Shown: piece after piece, positions 17,974 to 26,396 of the stretch
Numbering within the stretch: the stretch's first letter is position 1
Layout of the letters: the number at the start of each line of letters is the position of its first letter
Assembly (NCBI GenBank): GCA_965200535.1
Contig: CBDAUF010000002.1
Span: forward strand, 1,840,719 to 1,904,718
Direction: 5' to 3'
Length of the DNA: 64,000 nt
Source of the DNA: MPNO01 sp965200535
GTDB taxonomy: Bacteria; Pseudomonadota; Alphaproteobacteria; MPNO01
Position numbers and translations under genes: made by a program
Notes under the pieces: generated by a model
What the model saw: the letters and a program-made list of their open reading frames with translations, nothing else
Told to the model about the DNA's origin: nothing
Databases searched by the model: none

Positions 17974-18417
17974 ATGGACGATGACCGGCTCTATCCCGCC
18001 CGGCCGATCGTCGGCGTCGGGGCGGTCGTCTTCCGCGGCGGCGACGTGTTGCTGGTCAGTCGCGCGAAGCCGCCGGTATCGGACCGCTGGAGCATCCCCG
18101 GCGGGGCGCAGGAAGTCGGCGAGACCGTGCGAGAGGCGGCGCACCGCGAGGTTCGCGAAGAGACCGGGGTCGAGATACGCATTGTCGGTCTCATCGACGT
18201 GGTGGACGGCATCTCCCGCGACGCCGACGGGCGGGCGCGCTACCACTACACCCTGATCGACTTCGCCGCGGAATGGCTGTCCGGCGAAGTACGGGCGGGA
18301 AGCGACGCCGGGGCGGCGCGCTGGGTCCGGCGCGAGGAACTCGCCGGCCTCCCGCTGTGGGACGAGACTCGACGGATCATCGACCGCGCAGCCGAGATGG
18401 TCGCCGCGACGCAGTGA
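17974..18417 (+). CDS. Nudix hydrolase
   Basis: This 147-residue pyrophosphohydrolase acts on a nucleoside-diphosphate-linked compound. The Nudix box GX5EX7REUXEEXGU is complete at residues 44-66 (G44, E50, R58-E59, E62-E63, G65). ATG 17974 follows GGGAGGAACGAA, a good ribosome-binding site; the open frame extending further upstream is not coding. It is divergent from the lipocalin-like gene and 42 bp before the dehydrogenase. The ADP-ribose pyrophosphatase/MutT subgroup is likely, but substrate is open. Confidence 0.9.
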   Translation: MDDDRLYPARPIVGVGAVVFRGGDVLLVSRAKPPVSDRWSIPGGAQEVGETVREAAHREVREETGVEIRIVGLIDVVDGISRDADGRARYHYTLIDFAAEWLSGEVRAGSDAGAARWVRREELAGLPLWDETRRIIDRAAEMVAATQ

Positions 18418-18459
18418 GGGATCGCCGCCCAAGTTCGGACCTTGATGAAAGGAACAGCG

Positions 18460-19485
18460 ATGAAAGCCATGGTCCTGCACAGCGCCGACCAAGCCTGTCG
18501 TCTGGAGGAGCGCCCGGAACCGCGCCCCGGCCTCGGCGAGGCGGTGATGCGCGTGCGCGCCGCCGGCGTGGGGCTGACGCTGGTCAACATCCGCCTCGGA
18601 CGGATGGGCGGCTCCCTGCCGCGCGTCATGGGTCATGAACTGGCGGGAGAGATCGTCGAGGTCGGCGAGGGCGTCTCCGAGCTTTCGGTCGGCGACCGCT
18701 GCGCGGTCTATTTCTATCTCACCTGCGGGCGCTGCCGCTGGTGCCGCGGCGGGCGCGAGACGCTGTGCGAGAAATTCGCCGGCTATGTCGGCGTCCACCG
18801 CGACGGCGGCTTTGCCGACTATGTCTGCCTGCCGGCCGAGAACTTTCTGCCGATCCCGGACGGTCTGGACGACGAGGCGGCCGCGATCGCAGCCGACGCC
18901 GTCAACACCAACTGGCATTGCATGCGCGAACGGGCGCGCATCAACCCGCACGACACCGTGCTGCTGATCGGCGCGGGCGGCGGTGTCGGCATCCATGGCG
19001 TGCAGGTCGCGAAGCTCTTCGGTGCGCGCGTCATCGCGGCCGATATTTCGGACGAAAAGCTCGATCTGGCGCGCCGGTGGGGAGCCGACGAGGCGATCAA
19101 CGTGCGCGCGGTCGATGACGTCGCAGGAGAGGTGAATCGATTGACCGACGGCAGGGGTGCCGATGCGGCGGTGGATTATGTCGGTCATGGCGAAACCTTC
19201 ACCACGGCAATCGACAGCCTCGCGACTTCCGGCCGGGCGGTTGTCATCGGGGTCGGCACAGGCGATGCGAGTTTCAATCCGACAAGGCTGCTCAGGAGCG
19301 AACGGATCATCACCGGCTCGCGTCATTCGACGCGCACCGAACTGATCGAAACGATGGAACTCATGGCGCGCGGGCTGGTGGAACCCGTCATCGGCATGCG
19401 CGTGCCGTTCACGGAGGTGGAAACCGTCTTCGATGCGCTCGGACGCGAAACGCTCCTCGGCCGCGGCGCCCTGACCTATTCGTGA
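18460..19485 (+). CDS. Zinc-type medium-chain dehydrogenase/reductase
   Basis: This 341-residue MDR enzyme has the catalytic-domain motif GHE (H59-E60), the structural zinc cysteines C89, C92, C95 and C103, and the NAD(P)-binding motif LLIGAGGGVGIHGVQVAKLFG. The usual catalytic zinc cysteine (GxCGTD) is missing: the segment reads AAGVGLTLVNIRLG. Catalysis may therefore run without a classical zinc site, as in quinone or enoyl reductases that keep the structural zinc lobe. The first in-frame start is TTG 18442; ATG 18460 with AAAGGA upstream is preferred. A hairpin follows about 160 bp downstream. Confidence 0.85.
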   Translation: MKAMVLHSADQACRLEERPEPRPGLGEAVMRVRAAGVGLTLVNIRLGRMGGSLPRVMGHELAGEIVEVGEGVSELSVGDRCAVYFYLTCGRCRWCRGGRETLCEKFAGYVGVHRDGGFADYVCLPAENFLPIPDGLDDEAAAIAADAVNTNWHCMRERARINPHDTVLLIGAGGGVGIHGVQVAKLFGARVIAADISDEKLDLARRWGADEAINVRAVDDVAGEVNRLTDGRGADAAVDYVGHGETFTTAIDSLATSGRAVVIGVGTGDASFNPTRLLRSERIITGSRHSTRTELIETMELMARGLVEPVIGMRVPFTEVETVFDALGRETLLGRGALTYS

Positions 19486-19648
19486 GCGGCGTTGCCGGTT
19501 GCCGGATCGCCGCATCGCATTCGTTGGCCGGACTTCGCACCGCACTCGCACAAGCCGCATTCGGCATTGGGTCGCCGCGGTGTAACCTTCGGGCGCAATC
19601 ATAACACCATTTACAAACACCGCATGTAAGACGCCGCCCGAGTCCTTC

Positions 19649-19674
19649 AGGCGGTCAAACAGACAGGACCGCCT
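19649..19674. terminator. Hairpin between convergent dehydrogenase and amidase genes
   Basis: AGGCGGTC and GACCGCCT form a perfect 8-bp stem around a 10-nt loop in the 223-bp gap between the dehydrogenase (+) and amidase (-) stops. No T-run follows on either strand, so a two-way terminator is plausible but not proven. Confidence 0.4.
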
Positions 19675-19708
19675 CCCGCCGCCGCCACGGGGCGCCCTTT
19701 CAAAAAAG

Positions 19709-21139
19709 TCATGCTCCGCTTGTGCGGCGGATCGCGTTGTCGCCGGCCTCGCGGCCGAGATCCGGCCTGCAGTCCCGCCACGGGGTCGCGCCCTCGTAGG
19801 CGTGGGCCGCCCGCAGCACCGTCGCCTCGTCGAAATACCTCCCGGCAATCTGCGCGCCGATCGGCATCCCGTCTTCAAAATATCCGACACAAACCGAAAC
19901 CGCCGGATGCCCTGTCAGGTTGAAAGGCACGTCGATCATCGGAAAGGTGAAATAGGGAAATACCTGCTTGGCCGCGAGGGGCGCCTGGGGCACCAGCAAC
20001 CCCGCGGTCAGCAGCAGATCGTATCTGCCCAGAATCCGTTCCATCTCGCGGGTCAACTCGGTCCGGCGGCGCTGGGCCTGAATGTAATCGACGGCCCGGA
20101 TCATTCCGCCCAGCGCCACGCGTCCGCGCAGTACCTCACCGTATTCGTCGAGCCGTTCGGTGATCATTTCCTCGTGGATCGCCAACGCCTCGGCTGGCAG
20201 AATCATTCGTCCGGCCGCGTGATAGTCCATTATGTCGGAGACACGGACCTCGGCCACCTCCGCTCCCAGATCGTGCAGGACTCCCGCGGCGGTATCGATC
20301 GCGGCGGCGACTTCGGGATGGGCGTCGAAATCCTCGGCATAGAAATGGCGGATCAGACCAACCCGGATGCCCGCCAGCCCGTCCGCGATGCCGCCCAGGT
20401 AATCGTCGACCGGTTCTTCGGAACTCATGGCGTCGGCCGGATCGTATCCGGCGATCGACTGCAGGATCAGGGCGCAATCCTCAGCCGTCCAGGCCATCGG
20501 CCCCACAGTATCGAAGGAAAAGGTGAGCGGTATATCGCCTTGCGTGCTTACACGCCCCAACGTTGGTTTAAGGCCGGCGATGCCGCAGTGCGAAGCCGGC
20601 GAGCGGATGGAGCCGCCGGCATCGCTGCCGATCGCGCCCAGGCAGAAGCCAGCGGCGATCGCGGCGGCGGAGCCCGACGACGAACCGCCGGTCGAACGCT
20701 CCAACCCCCACGGGTTCCGCGCGGGCGGATAGAGCGCGTCGAAAGTCGGCCCGCCGAACGCAAACTCGAAAGTATCGACATGACCCAGCACGATCGCACC
20801 GGCCTCTCTCAATAGGCGGACCACCGTCGCGTCCCGGTCCGGTATGTAGTCGGTCAGGAGGCGCGAATTCGCGGTCGTCTTGCGGCAGGCAATGTCGATC
20901 ACTGCCTTGATGCCGATCGGAATGCCGTGCAGTGGGCCTCTGGACCGGCCGGCGCGGATTTCGGTTTCGGCGGTGCGCGCTTCGGCCAGCGCGTCGGCAG
21001 CGAACACGTCATGGAATGCGTTGATCCTGCCGTCGAAGGCGTCTATCCGGGAGAGACACTGCTCGACCAAGGCGACCGGCGACAGCCTGCCGGCGGCGAT
21101 TTCCCGACTGGCTTGGGCGATGGTCGGGACGGATTCCAT
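19709..21139 (-). CDS. Amidase-signature family hydrolase
   Basis: This 476-residue cytoplasmic amidase has the Ser-cisSer-Lys triad: K78 in GIPIGIKAVIDIA, the Ser-rich loop GGSSSGSAAA (about 151-160) and the nucleophile S177 in GSDAGGSIRSPASHCG. Homology begins at MESVPTIAQASREIAAGRLSP (ATG 21139), which is preferred over an upstream start that would overlap the small gene before it. It lies 5 bp after that small gene and about 250 bp downstream of the TRAP operon on the same strand. It could hydrolyse an amide imported by that TRAP system. Confidence 0.88.
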   Translation of the reverse strand: MESVPTIAQASREIAAGRLSPVALVEQCLSRIDAFDGRINAFHDVFAADALAEARTAETEIRAGRSRGPLHGIPIGIKAVIDIACRKTTANSRLLTDYIPDRDATVVRLLREAGAIVLGHVDTFEFAFGGPTFDALYPPARNPWGLERSTGGSSSGSAAAIAAGFCLGAIGSDAGGSIRSPASHCGIAGLKPTLGRVSTQGDIPLTFSFDTVGPMAWTAEDCALILQSIAGYDPADAMSSEEPVDDYLGGIADGLAGIRVGLIRHFYAEDFDAHPEVAAAIDTAAGVLHDLGAEVAEVRVSDIMDYHAAGRMILPAEALAIHEEMITERLDEYGEVLRGRVALGGMIRAVDYIQAQRRRTELTREMERILGRYDLLLTAGLLVPQAPLAAKQVFPYFTFPMIDVPFNLTGHPAVSVCVGYFEDGMPIGAQIAGRYFDEATVLRAAHAYEGATPWRDCRPDLGREAGDNAIRRTSGA

Positions 21140-21144
21140 GCCGC

Positions 21145-21366
21145 TCACCGTGGCCGCTTCGTGCTCGCGGGGTGAGTCCGCCTCGGCCCATGGAACGGCT
21201 GCATGCGTTCCGTCCAGTGCCGGCCCTTGCGGCGGACCCGGGCGGCAAGATCGCACATCGGTTCAAAGACCGCGCGCAGGCGAGCCTTTTCCTGTTCGGG
21301 GAGGTCGATGGCAGACGCTTCGTAGAGCCCGGCAAAAATCCGGTCCATGCGGTCCTTGTCGCTCAT
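21145..21366 (-). CDS. Small AtzG-like/DUF4089-type protein upstream of amidase
   Basis: This 73-residue protein (MSDKDRMDRIFAGLYEASAIDLPEQEKARLRAVFEPMCDLAARVRRKG...) fits the short helical proteins that precede amidase genes and, in the AtzE-AtzG case, form a complex with the amidase. Here it ends 5 bp before the amidase start, which suggests co-translation and partnership. The assignment rests on size, helical character and context only. Confidence 0.5.
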   Translation of the reverse strand: MSDKDRMDRIFAGLYEASAIDLPEQEKARLRAVFEPMCDLAARVRRKGRHWTERMQPFHGPRRTHPASTKRPR

Positions 21367-21389
21367 CGGCCCGTTCTCCCGCGATATCG

Positions 21390-22712
21390 TCAGCCATACC
21401 ATAGGCCCGGCGCCCAAAGCGCCGTCCAGGGCACAAACAGGATGATCAGGATGCGGACGATGTCGCTGGCGACGAAAGGCAGCACGCCACGATAGGTCTC
21501 CCCCATCGAGACATCGTGCGCCATCGCATTGATCACGAAAATGTTGAGCCCGAACGGCGGCGTGATCATCCCGACTTCGACCGCCATCAGCGCGAGGATA
21601 CCGAACCACACCGCAAGCTGGTCTTCCTCCAGTCCAAGTTCGAGAGACAGCAGGATCGGGAAAAAAACCGGCACCGTCAGCAGGATCATCGCAAGCGATT
21701 CCATCACGCAGCCGAGCACCAGATAGACTGCCAGCATCGCGATCATGATCAGCATGGGCGGCGCGTCGAGCCGCTCTACGAGTTGGGCAAGCTCGACCGG
21801 CATCTGGGTAAGCGCGAGAAAAGCGTTGAAGATCTCTGCGCCCAGCAGGATCAGGAAAATCAGCGCGGTGATCTCGGCGGTCTCAAGCAGGCTCCGGGTC
21901 AACCCTCTCCAGCGCATCCCGCCGACCACGACCGCGATCAGCCCGACGGAACCGGCACCGATGGCGGCGCCTTCTGTAGGCGAGAACCAGCCGAGATAGA
22001 TGCCGGCCACCACCAAGATGAAAACCAGGGCGACGGGCCAGATGTCGCGAAGGCTCTGCAGCCGTATCTTGAGGGGAAAGCGCTCGCTGGCCGGACCCGA
22101 GCCGGGAGCCAGGCGTACGAAGGCAGCGACCACGATCATGTAGCCGGCGGTGGCGATGACGCCCGGGATGAGTGCGGCCAGGAAAAGATGGCCGATCGAC
22201 TGTTCGGTGTAGACGGCGTAGATGACCAGGATCACCGACGGAGGGATGAGGATGCCGAGCGTTCCGCCGGCGGCCAGGGTTCCGGTCGACAGCGAAGCCG
22301 AATAGCCGGAGCGCCGCATCTCGGGCAGGGCGACCTGCGACATGGTCGCGGCGGTCGCGAGCGATGAGCCGCAGATCGCGCCGAACATCGCACAGCCGCC
22401 GACAGTGGCAATGGCGAGCCCGCCGCGCCAATGCCCGACCCAAGCGCGCGCCGTCTGGAACAGCGCGCGGTTTATGCCTGCCTTTGTCGCGAACTGCCCC
22501 ATCAGGAGGAACAGCGGCACCACGGACAGCGTGTACGAGGAGAACCGTTCGTATGTGGAGGATTTGAGGGTGTTCAACAGCGGCTCGTACCCGGCAACGA
22601 GCGTATAGCCAATTCCGCCCATCACCAGCATCGCCAGCCCGACCGGCACGCGGGCCATGATGACAGCCAGCGTGAGCGCGAAGATCACGATCCCGAGGGT
22701 GAAGTCGTCCAT
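21390..22712 (-). CDS. dctM: TRAP transporter large permease (DctM family), second system
   Basis: This 440-residue polytopic protein has LAAGGTLGILIPPSVILVIYAVYT in the middle and ITPPFGLNIFVINAM in the C-terminal half, both DctM landmarks. Its ATG overlaps the TAA of the small permease (TAATG). It forms the second TRAP system with the DctQ gene and the divergent DctP gene at 23398. Confidence 0.93.
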   Translation of the reverse strand: MDDFTLGIVIFALTLAVIMARVPVGLAMLVMGGIGYTLVAGYEPLLNTLKSSTYERFSSYTLSVVPLFLLMGQFATKAGINRALFQTARAWVGHWRGGLAIATVGGCAMFGAICGSSLATAATMSQVALPEMRRSGYSASLSTGTLAAGGTLGILIPPSVILVIYAVYTEQSIGHLFLAALIPGVIATAGYMIVVAAFVRLAPGSGPASERFPLKIRLQSLRDIWPVALVFILVVAGIYLGWFSPTEGAAIGAGSVGLIAVVVGGMRWRGLTRSLLETAEITALIFLILLGAEIFNAFLALTQMPVELAQLVERLDAPPMLIMIAMLAVYLVLGCVMESLAMILLTVPVFFPILLSLELGLEEDQLAVWFGILALMAVEVGMITPPFGLNIFVINAMAHDVSMGETYRGVLPFVASDIVRILIILFVPWTALWAPGLWYG

Positions 22713-23257
22713 TACCTGTCCCGCCGCAGCCGGTCACCGGCGGTATAAAGGCAAGCTGCGGCCCAAATCAGGCAGGAAACAAAAGCTCCCGTGTAGCCCC
22801 ACCAGACCGGAATCTGCAGGAACATCGAGAAATCGTCGCGGTGGAACGTCTCGATTCCGCCCAGTGCCAGGCGCCATGTCAGCACGCACACCACCGCGGC
22901 GAAAGCGACATTGGAAGCCGCATCCAGCCCGTTACGGACACGGGCAGGCGCGCGCGCAGTAAAGAAATCGACGATCACGTTCGCCCGGCGCATCTGGCAG
23001 TAGGGAAGAAACGAGAAAATCGCGTAAGCGACACCGATCTCGACAATTTCCGAGTCGCCCAGGATCGGCATGTTGAACCCGGTCCGGCCGATGACGCTGA
23101 ACACGGTGAGCGCAGTGACGACGATCAGGAACAGCCCGCCGACCAGAGCCAGGATCTCGCAGATCCGCATCAGCGCGCGTCCAGCCGGACCGTAATCGCC
23201 GGCGTTCATGCGCGCCTCGGTGCTGTGGTCCCGCTCGGTCCGCTCAGTCATTTCCAT
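22712..23257 (-). CDS. dctQ: TRAP transporter small permease (DctQ family), second system
   Basis: This 181-residue membrane protein has four hydrophobic segments. FLIVVTALTVFSVIGRTGFNMPILGDSEIVEIGVAYAIFSFLPYCQMRRANVIVDFF is the recognisable DctQ core. The N-terminal 25 residues are polar and the true start may be the internal ATG (MNAGDYGPAGRALMRICEILALV). It diverges from the binding-protein gene across a 140-bp shared promoter region (23258-23397). Confidence 0.87.
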   Translation of the reverse strand: MEMTERTERDHSTEARMNAGDYGPAGRALMRICEILALVGGLFLIVVTALTVFSVIGRTGFNMPILGDSEIVEIGVAYAIFSFLPYCQMRRANVIVDFFTARAPARVRNGLDAASNVAFAAVVCVLTWRLALGGIETFHRDDFSMFLQIPVWWGYTGAFVSCLIWAAACLYTAGDRLRRDR

Positions 23258-23397
23258 CCGCCGACGGTCCCGGCCGTCCGGTTGGAATCATTCTTAGCGA
23301 CCCGGCCGCGGCCGGTCCACGGCGGCCCGCCGTTGTCCGTCTGGTGTGGAATCGATAGAATCCCGGGGCACCGAGCCAGAGGACACGGAGGATCGAT

Positions 23398-24435
23398 ATG
23401 TGCCGCTTCGGGATGATCAGCCGCGCAGTTGCGATTACGGGCATGGCGGCGTGTATGGCGGCAGGAGCCGCAGCGCAGGAAGTGAATTTCAAGTTCCATC
23501 ACTTCAGTTCGCCGCGCGGATGGGACGGAAAAGTGATGGTCGGGCGCGTTGTCGATCAAATCCAGAAGGGCTCTGACGGCAGGATCTCGATCAAGGTCTT
23601 CCCGGGGATGCAACTCGGTGGCAAGCCGTCTGCGCTGGTCAATCAGGTGGCGGACGGCGTCGTCGATATGGTCTACACGCTGCCGGGTTATTCCGCTGGG
23701 CGCTTCCCGATTCTGGCCGGTCTGGAATTGCCGTTCCTCGGCGCCGCCGGCGCGGAAGTCACGACCGGCCTGGCGTGGGATTTCTACGACAAGTACGCCC
23801 ACGCGGACTTCAAGGGCTTCCGCCCGGTCTCCATCTCCATGACCGATACCGGACTGCTTCACACCACCAAAAAGAAGATCACCAAGATCGACGATCTCGG
23901 CGGCCTGAAGATCCGCGTTGCCTCCCGATATATCGGCGTGACGGTCAAGGCTCTCGGCGCCGTGCCTGTGCAAATGCCGTTGCCCGCAGTCTATGAGGCG
24001 CTCGCCCGCGGCCAGGTGCAGGGCATGATGATCCCCTGGTTGATCATGAAGCCGTTCAAGCTCCACGACGTTACCCGCTACCACCTGGAGATCCCGATCT
24101 ATCATTCGACCCTGCTCCAGTTGATCGGTGAGAAGAGCTATCAAAAGCTGCCTGCCGACCTAAAGGCGGTTATCGACAAGGTATCGGGCCGCGAGATCTC
24201 CAATTGGATTGCGCACCGCCAGGACATCGTCGGAGGCGAGTCGCGCGCCTATGGCGTGAAACGCGGCGCTGATATCAACACCCTGTCCCCGGAAGCGCTG
24301 CAGAGATGGACGGCGCGAGCCGCCTCGGCTCACGATCTGTGGGCCAAGGAAATGGACAAGCGCGGCCACAACGGCGCCGAAATGCTCGCATATCTCAAGG
24401 AGACGGCACGGAAGCACCAGATGAAGGCAAAATAG
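23398..24435 (+). CDS. dctP: TRAP transporter substrate-binding protein (DctP family), second system
   Basis: This 345-residue periplasmic protein has a signal peptide (MCRFGMISRAVAITGMAACMAAGAAAQ). GGAGG lies at a good distance from ATG 23398. The core segment KITKIDDLGGLKIRVASRYIGVTVKALGAVPVQMPLPAVYEALARGQVQGMMIP is typical DctP and includes the Arg that usually binds the ligand carboxylate. It is transcribed divergently from its dctQM partners, so the intergenic region probably controls both sides. Confidence 0.92.
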   Translation: MCRFGMISRAVAITGMAACMAAGAAAQEVNFKFHHFSSPRGWDGKVMVGRVVDQIQKGSDGRISIKVFPGMQLGGKPSALVNQVADGVVDMVYTLPGYSAGRFPILAGLELPFLGAAGAEVTTGLAWDFYDKYAHADFKGFRPVSISMTDTGLLHTTKKKITKIDDLGGLKIRVASRYIGVTVKALGAVPVQMPLPAVYEALARGQVQGMMIPWLIMKPFKLHDVTRYHLEIPIYHSTLLQLIGEKSYQKLPADLKAVIDKVSGREISNWIAHRQDIVGGESRAYGVKRGADINTLSPEALQRWTARAASAHDLWAKEMDKRGHNGAEMLAYLKETARKHQMKAK

Positions 24436-24454
24436 CCGTTTCGGGCTCGTCTCC

Positions 24455-24484
24455 GCGCCCCGGACCGGCGGGAAACCGGGGCGC
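24455..24484 (+). terminator. Candidate terminator hairpin after second dctP
   Basis: GCGCCCCGG and CCGGGGCGC form a perfect 9-bp stem with a 12-nt loop, 20 bp after the dctP stop. A further palindrome GGCGGATCCGCC and the T-rich ATTATTTT follow within 50 bp. One of these probably ends the transcript. Confidence 0.5.
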
Positions 24485-24653
24485 AGGCGGATCCGCCGCC
24501 ATTATTTTGCGAGTCTGCAACAGACTGGCATCCGCCGCCGGCGCAGCAACCGACGACGGCGACCGTCGGACGAAGGTCAACCAGTCGTGCCGCTGCGAGC
24601 GCCGGCGCTAGACGCAACCTTCCCGGCGACGCTTGACCCATCGGAGGTGCGCG

Positions 24654-25022
24654 ATGATGAGACTCTTGTTCATCACGGTCCTGGCCTTGGGGCTCACGGC
24701 TCCGACGGTTGAAGCTCTGGCCCATCACGGCTGGTCGTGGACGACCGGCGGCAATATCGATCTGACCGGCATCCTCAAGACCGTCCGCCTGGGCAATCCC
24801 CACGGCATCTTGAAGATCGACGTGGAGGGCGAGGAGTGGACGGCCGAGGTCGGACAGCCGTGGCGCAACGAACGCGCCGGCCTCAAGGACGGCAATCTGG
24901 CCGAAGGGGTCGAAATCAGGTTGATCGGCGAGCCGGCCGCCGATGTGTCGCAAAAACGGATCAAGGTGGAACGGCTGTTCCTGGGCAAACGGGAGTACAT
25001 CCTTTACCCGGGGCGCGACTGA
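24654..25022 (+). CDS. DUF6152-like exported protein
   Basis: This 122-residue protein has a cleavable signal peptide (MMRLLFITVLALGLTAPTVEALA) followed by HHGWSWTT at the mature N-terminus and a small beta-rich domain (GILKTVRLGNPHGILKIDVEGEEWTAEVGQP). This matches DUF6152 proteins, which often carry the exposed HHGW start and travel with a DUF6644-type membrane protein. The next gene is such a protein. ATG 24654 is chosen because CGGAGG lies 5-10 bp upstream. The exposed His pair suggests metal binding, but this is inference. Confidence 0.65.
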   Translation: MMRLLFITVLALGLTAPTVEALAHHGWSWTTGGNIDLTGILKTVRLGNPHGILKIDVEGEEWTAEVGQPWRNERAGLKDGNLAEGVEIRLIGEPAADVSQKRIKVERLFLGKREYILYPGRD

Positions 25023-25026
25023 AACC

Positions 25027-25497
25027 TTGGAAGCCCTGTTCGCGGCGCTCGAGGGAACGGCTCTGGCGCAGGCCCTGCGCAACTCCCGCTGGGTCTATGC
25101 GGCGGTCAACGCTGCACACATCTTTGCGATCGCTTTGCTGATCGGGTCCGTCGTCCCGCTCAATCTGCGGCTGCTTGGCGCGTGGCGCACGATCTCCCGC
25201 GAAGCGGTGGTGCGGGTGCTCGTGCCGGTTGCAGCGAGCGGGTTGATCCTCGCCCTGCTCACGGGGCCACTGCTGTTCATGATCCGGGCGCGGGAATACA
25301 GTGACATCGGGTTCCTTCAACTCAAGCTGGCCTTCATCACTGTCGGGGTCCTGTCCACGCTCGCTCTGTGCCGGACCTACGGGTTCCTGCTCGAAGACGC
25401 CCCGCGCGCCCGCTTGGCCGGCCACGCCATCCTGTCGACGGCCTGCTGGCTGGGAGCGCTCGTCTGCGGGCGGTTGATCGCGTTCGCCGGTGACTGA
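25027..25497 (+). CDS. DUF6644-like membrane protein
   Basis: This protein of about 156 residues has four hydrophobic helices (VYAAVNAAHIFAIALLIGSVVPLNLRLLG..., LVPVAASGLILALLTGPLLFMI, LQLKLAFITVGVLSTLAL, LSTACWLGALVCGRLIAF). There is no ATG in a sensible place. TTG 25027, 4 bp after the stop of the DUF6152-like gene, gives LEALFAALEGTALAQALRNSRWVYA and is the likely coupled start. The pair may form a small membrane module of unknown function. Confidence 0.6.
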   Translation: MEALFAALEGTALAQALRNSRWVYAAVNAAHIFAIALLIGSVVPLNLRLLGAWRTISREAVVRVLVPVAASGLILALLTGPLLFMIRAREYSDIGFLQLKLAFITVGVLSTLALCRTYGFLLEDAPRARLAGHAILSTACWLGALVCGRLIAFAGD

Positions 25498-25606
25498 GGC
25501 CAAATTCCGTCGGCGGGGATGAACGGTATTCATCCGACGCAGCGCGCGCGGAAGCGGGAGCGGCCGGAGGGATCAACGTTCAAGAGCCGCCGCTTTCCAT
25601 GGGCGG

Positions 25607-26065
25607 TTACTTCCGCGCCTGCCAATCCTGCCTTGAAGCCTTCATCAATGAGGTCCAGTCGTCGGGCGGATTTCCGCGCTCGGGCATCCCGGCGAAGACC
25701 GTGTACGGATCGGTTCTGCTCCCGGAGGAGCGCAGCGTGGATTGGTCGTTGACCCATGCGTAGACGATCACCTTCGCCCTGGTATCGTAGCGGAAAAACA
25801 ATCGGAACCGTCTGCCGATCCTGGCGCGCCGCCAATGGCGGTAACGCGGGCCGAGCGTGCCGCCCTGGCGATACTCGTTCCCCGATGGATGCGGCGGGAT
25901 GACCTCCAGCATCAGCCGGCTCAGTGCCCGAAAGAGCTTGACGTTGGCATTGGATGCGAACCCCGCCGGATCGTTCCGTTGTGCACGCTGCACCGCGTTG
26001 TGGAGCCTGCGCAGCTGGCCGATGAGGCAATCATGGAACAGCAGCGTCCATCCGTGGTGCTGCAT
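25607..26065 (-). CDS. yhaV: YhaV-type toxin of a type II toxin-antitoxin system
   Basis: This 152-residue protein is about the size of E. coli YhaV (154) and has the recognisable start GWTLLFHDCLIGQLRRLHNAV plus RYRHWRRARIGRRFRLFFRYDTRAKVIVYAWVNDQSTLR. This is the RelE/YhaV-like ribonuclease core with conserved Arg and the VNDQ motif. Toxins of this family cleave mRNA at the ribosome and are neutralised by PrlF. Its ATG overlaps the antitoxin TGA by one base, so the pair is translationally coupled. It appears intact. Confidence 0.85.
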   Translation of the reverse strand: MQHHGWTLLFHDCLIGQLRRLHNAVQRAQRNDPAGFASNANVKLFRALSRLMLEVIPPHPSGNEYRQGGTLGPRYRHWRRARIGRRFRLFFRYDTRAKVIVYAWVNDQSTLRSSGSRTDPYTVFAGMPERGNPPDDWTSLMKASRQDWQARK

Positions 26066-26385
26066 CAGAGGTCGACGTCGCCGTCGATGTCCTCGTCCGG
26101 TCCCGCCTCACGCCGCGCATGTTCGAGCATGCTCCGTGCCAGATCGTCCGGGATCGCCTGAACATGCCGCCCGGCCTGGATATCGCTGGTGAGCAGCTCC
26201 AGGAACGCACCGATCGCCGGATCTTCATGCACGGCGTCGGCACGGCTGACGACGATTTGTCCGTCCTCGTGGAGTTCGAATGCCACCTTGGCGCCGACAT
26301 CGACCCCCAGCGCCTGACGGACCGTCTTGGGCAGAGTGATCTGGCCCTTCGCGGTCATCGTGGCGACTTCGTGAATGATCGGCAT
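26065..26385 (-). CDS. prlF: PrlF-type antitoxin (AbrB/MazE-like)
   Basis: This 106-residue protein has an N-terminal SpoVT-AbrB swapped-hairpin domain (VATMTAKGQITLPKTVRQALGVDVGAKVAFELHEDGQIVVSR) and an acidic C-terminus (EAGPDEDIDGDVDL) suited to wrap the toxin. PrlF binds YhaV and represses its own operon. It starts at ATG 26385, only 11 bp from the stop of the IS110 transposase, so insertion of the element has probably displaced or replaced the native promoter. Confidence 0.85.
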   Translation of the reverse strand: MPIIHEVATMTAKGQITLPKTVRQALGVDVGAKVAFELHEDGQIVVSRADAVHEDPAIGAFLELLTSDIQAGRHVQAIPDDLARSMLEHARREAGPDEDIDGDVDL

Positions 26386-26396
26386 GATCGGCGCTC

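Noticed and set aside
17842..19890. 682-codon open frame on the minus strand
   Set aside because: It is antisense to the Nudix and dehydrogenase genes, whose motifs are clear.
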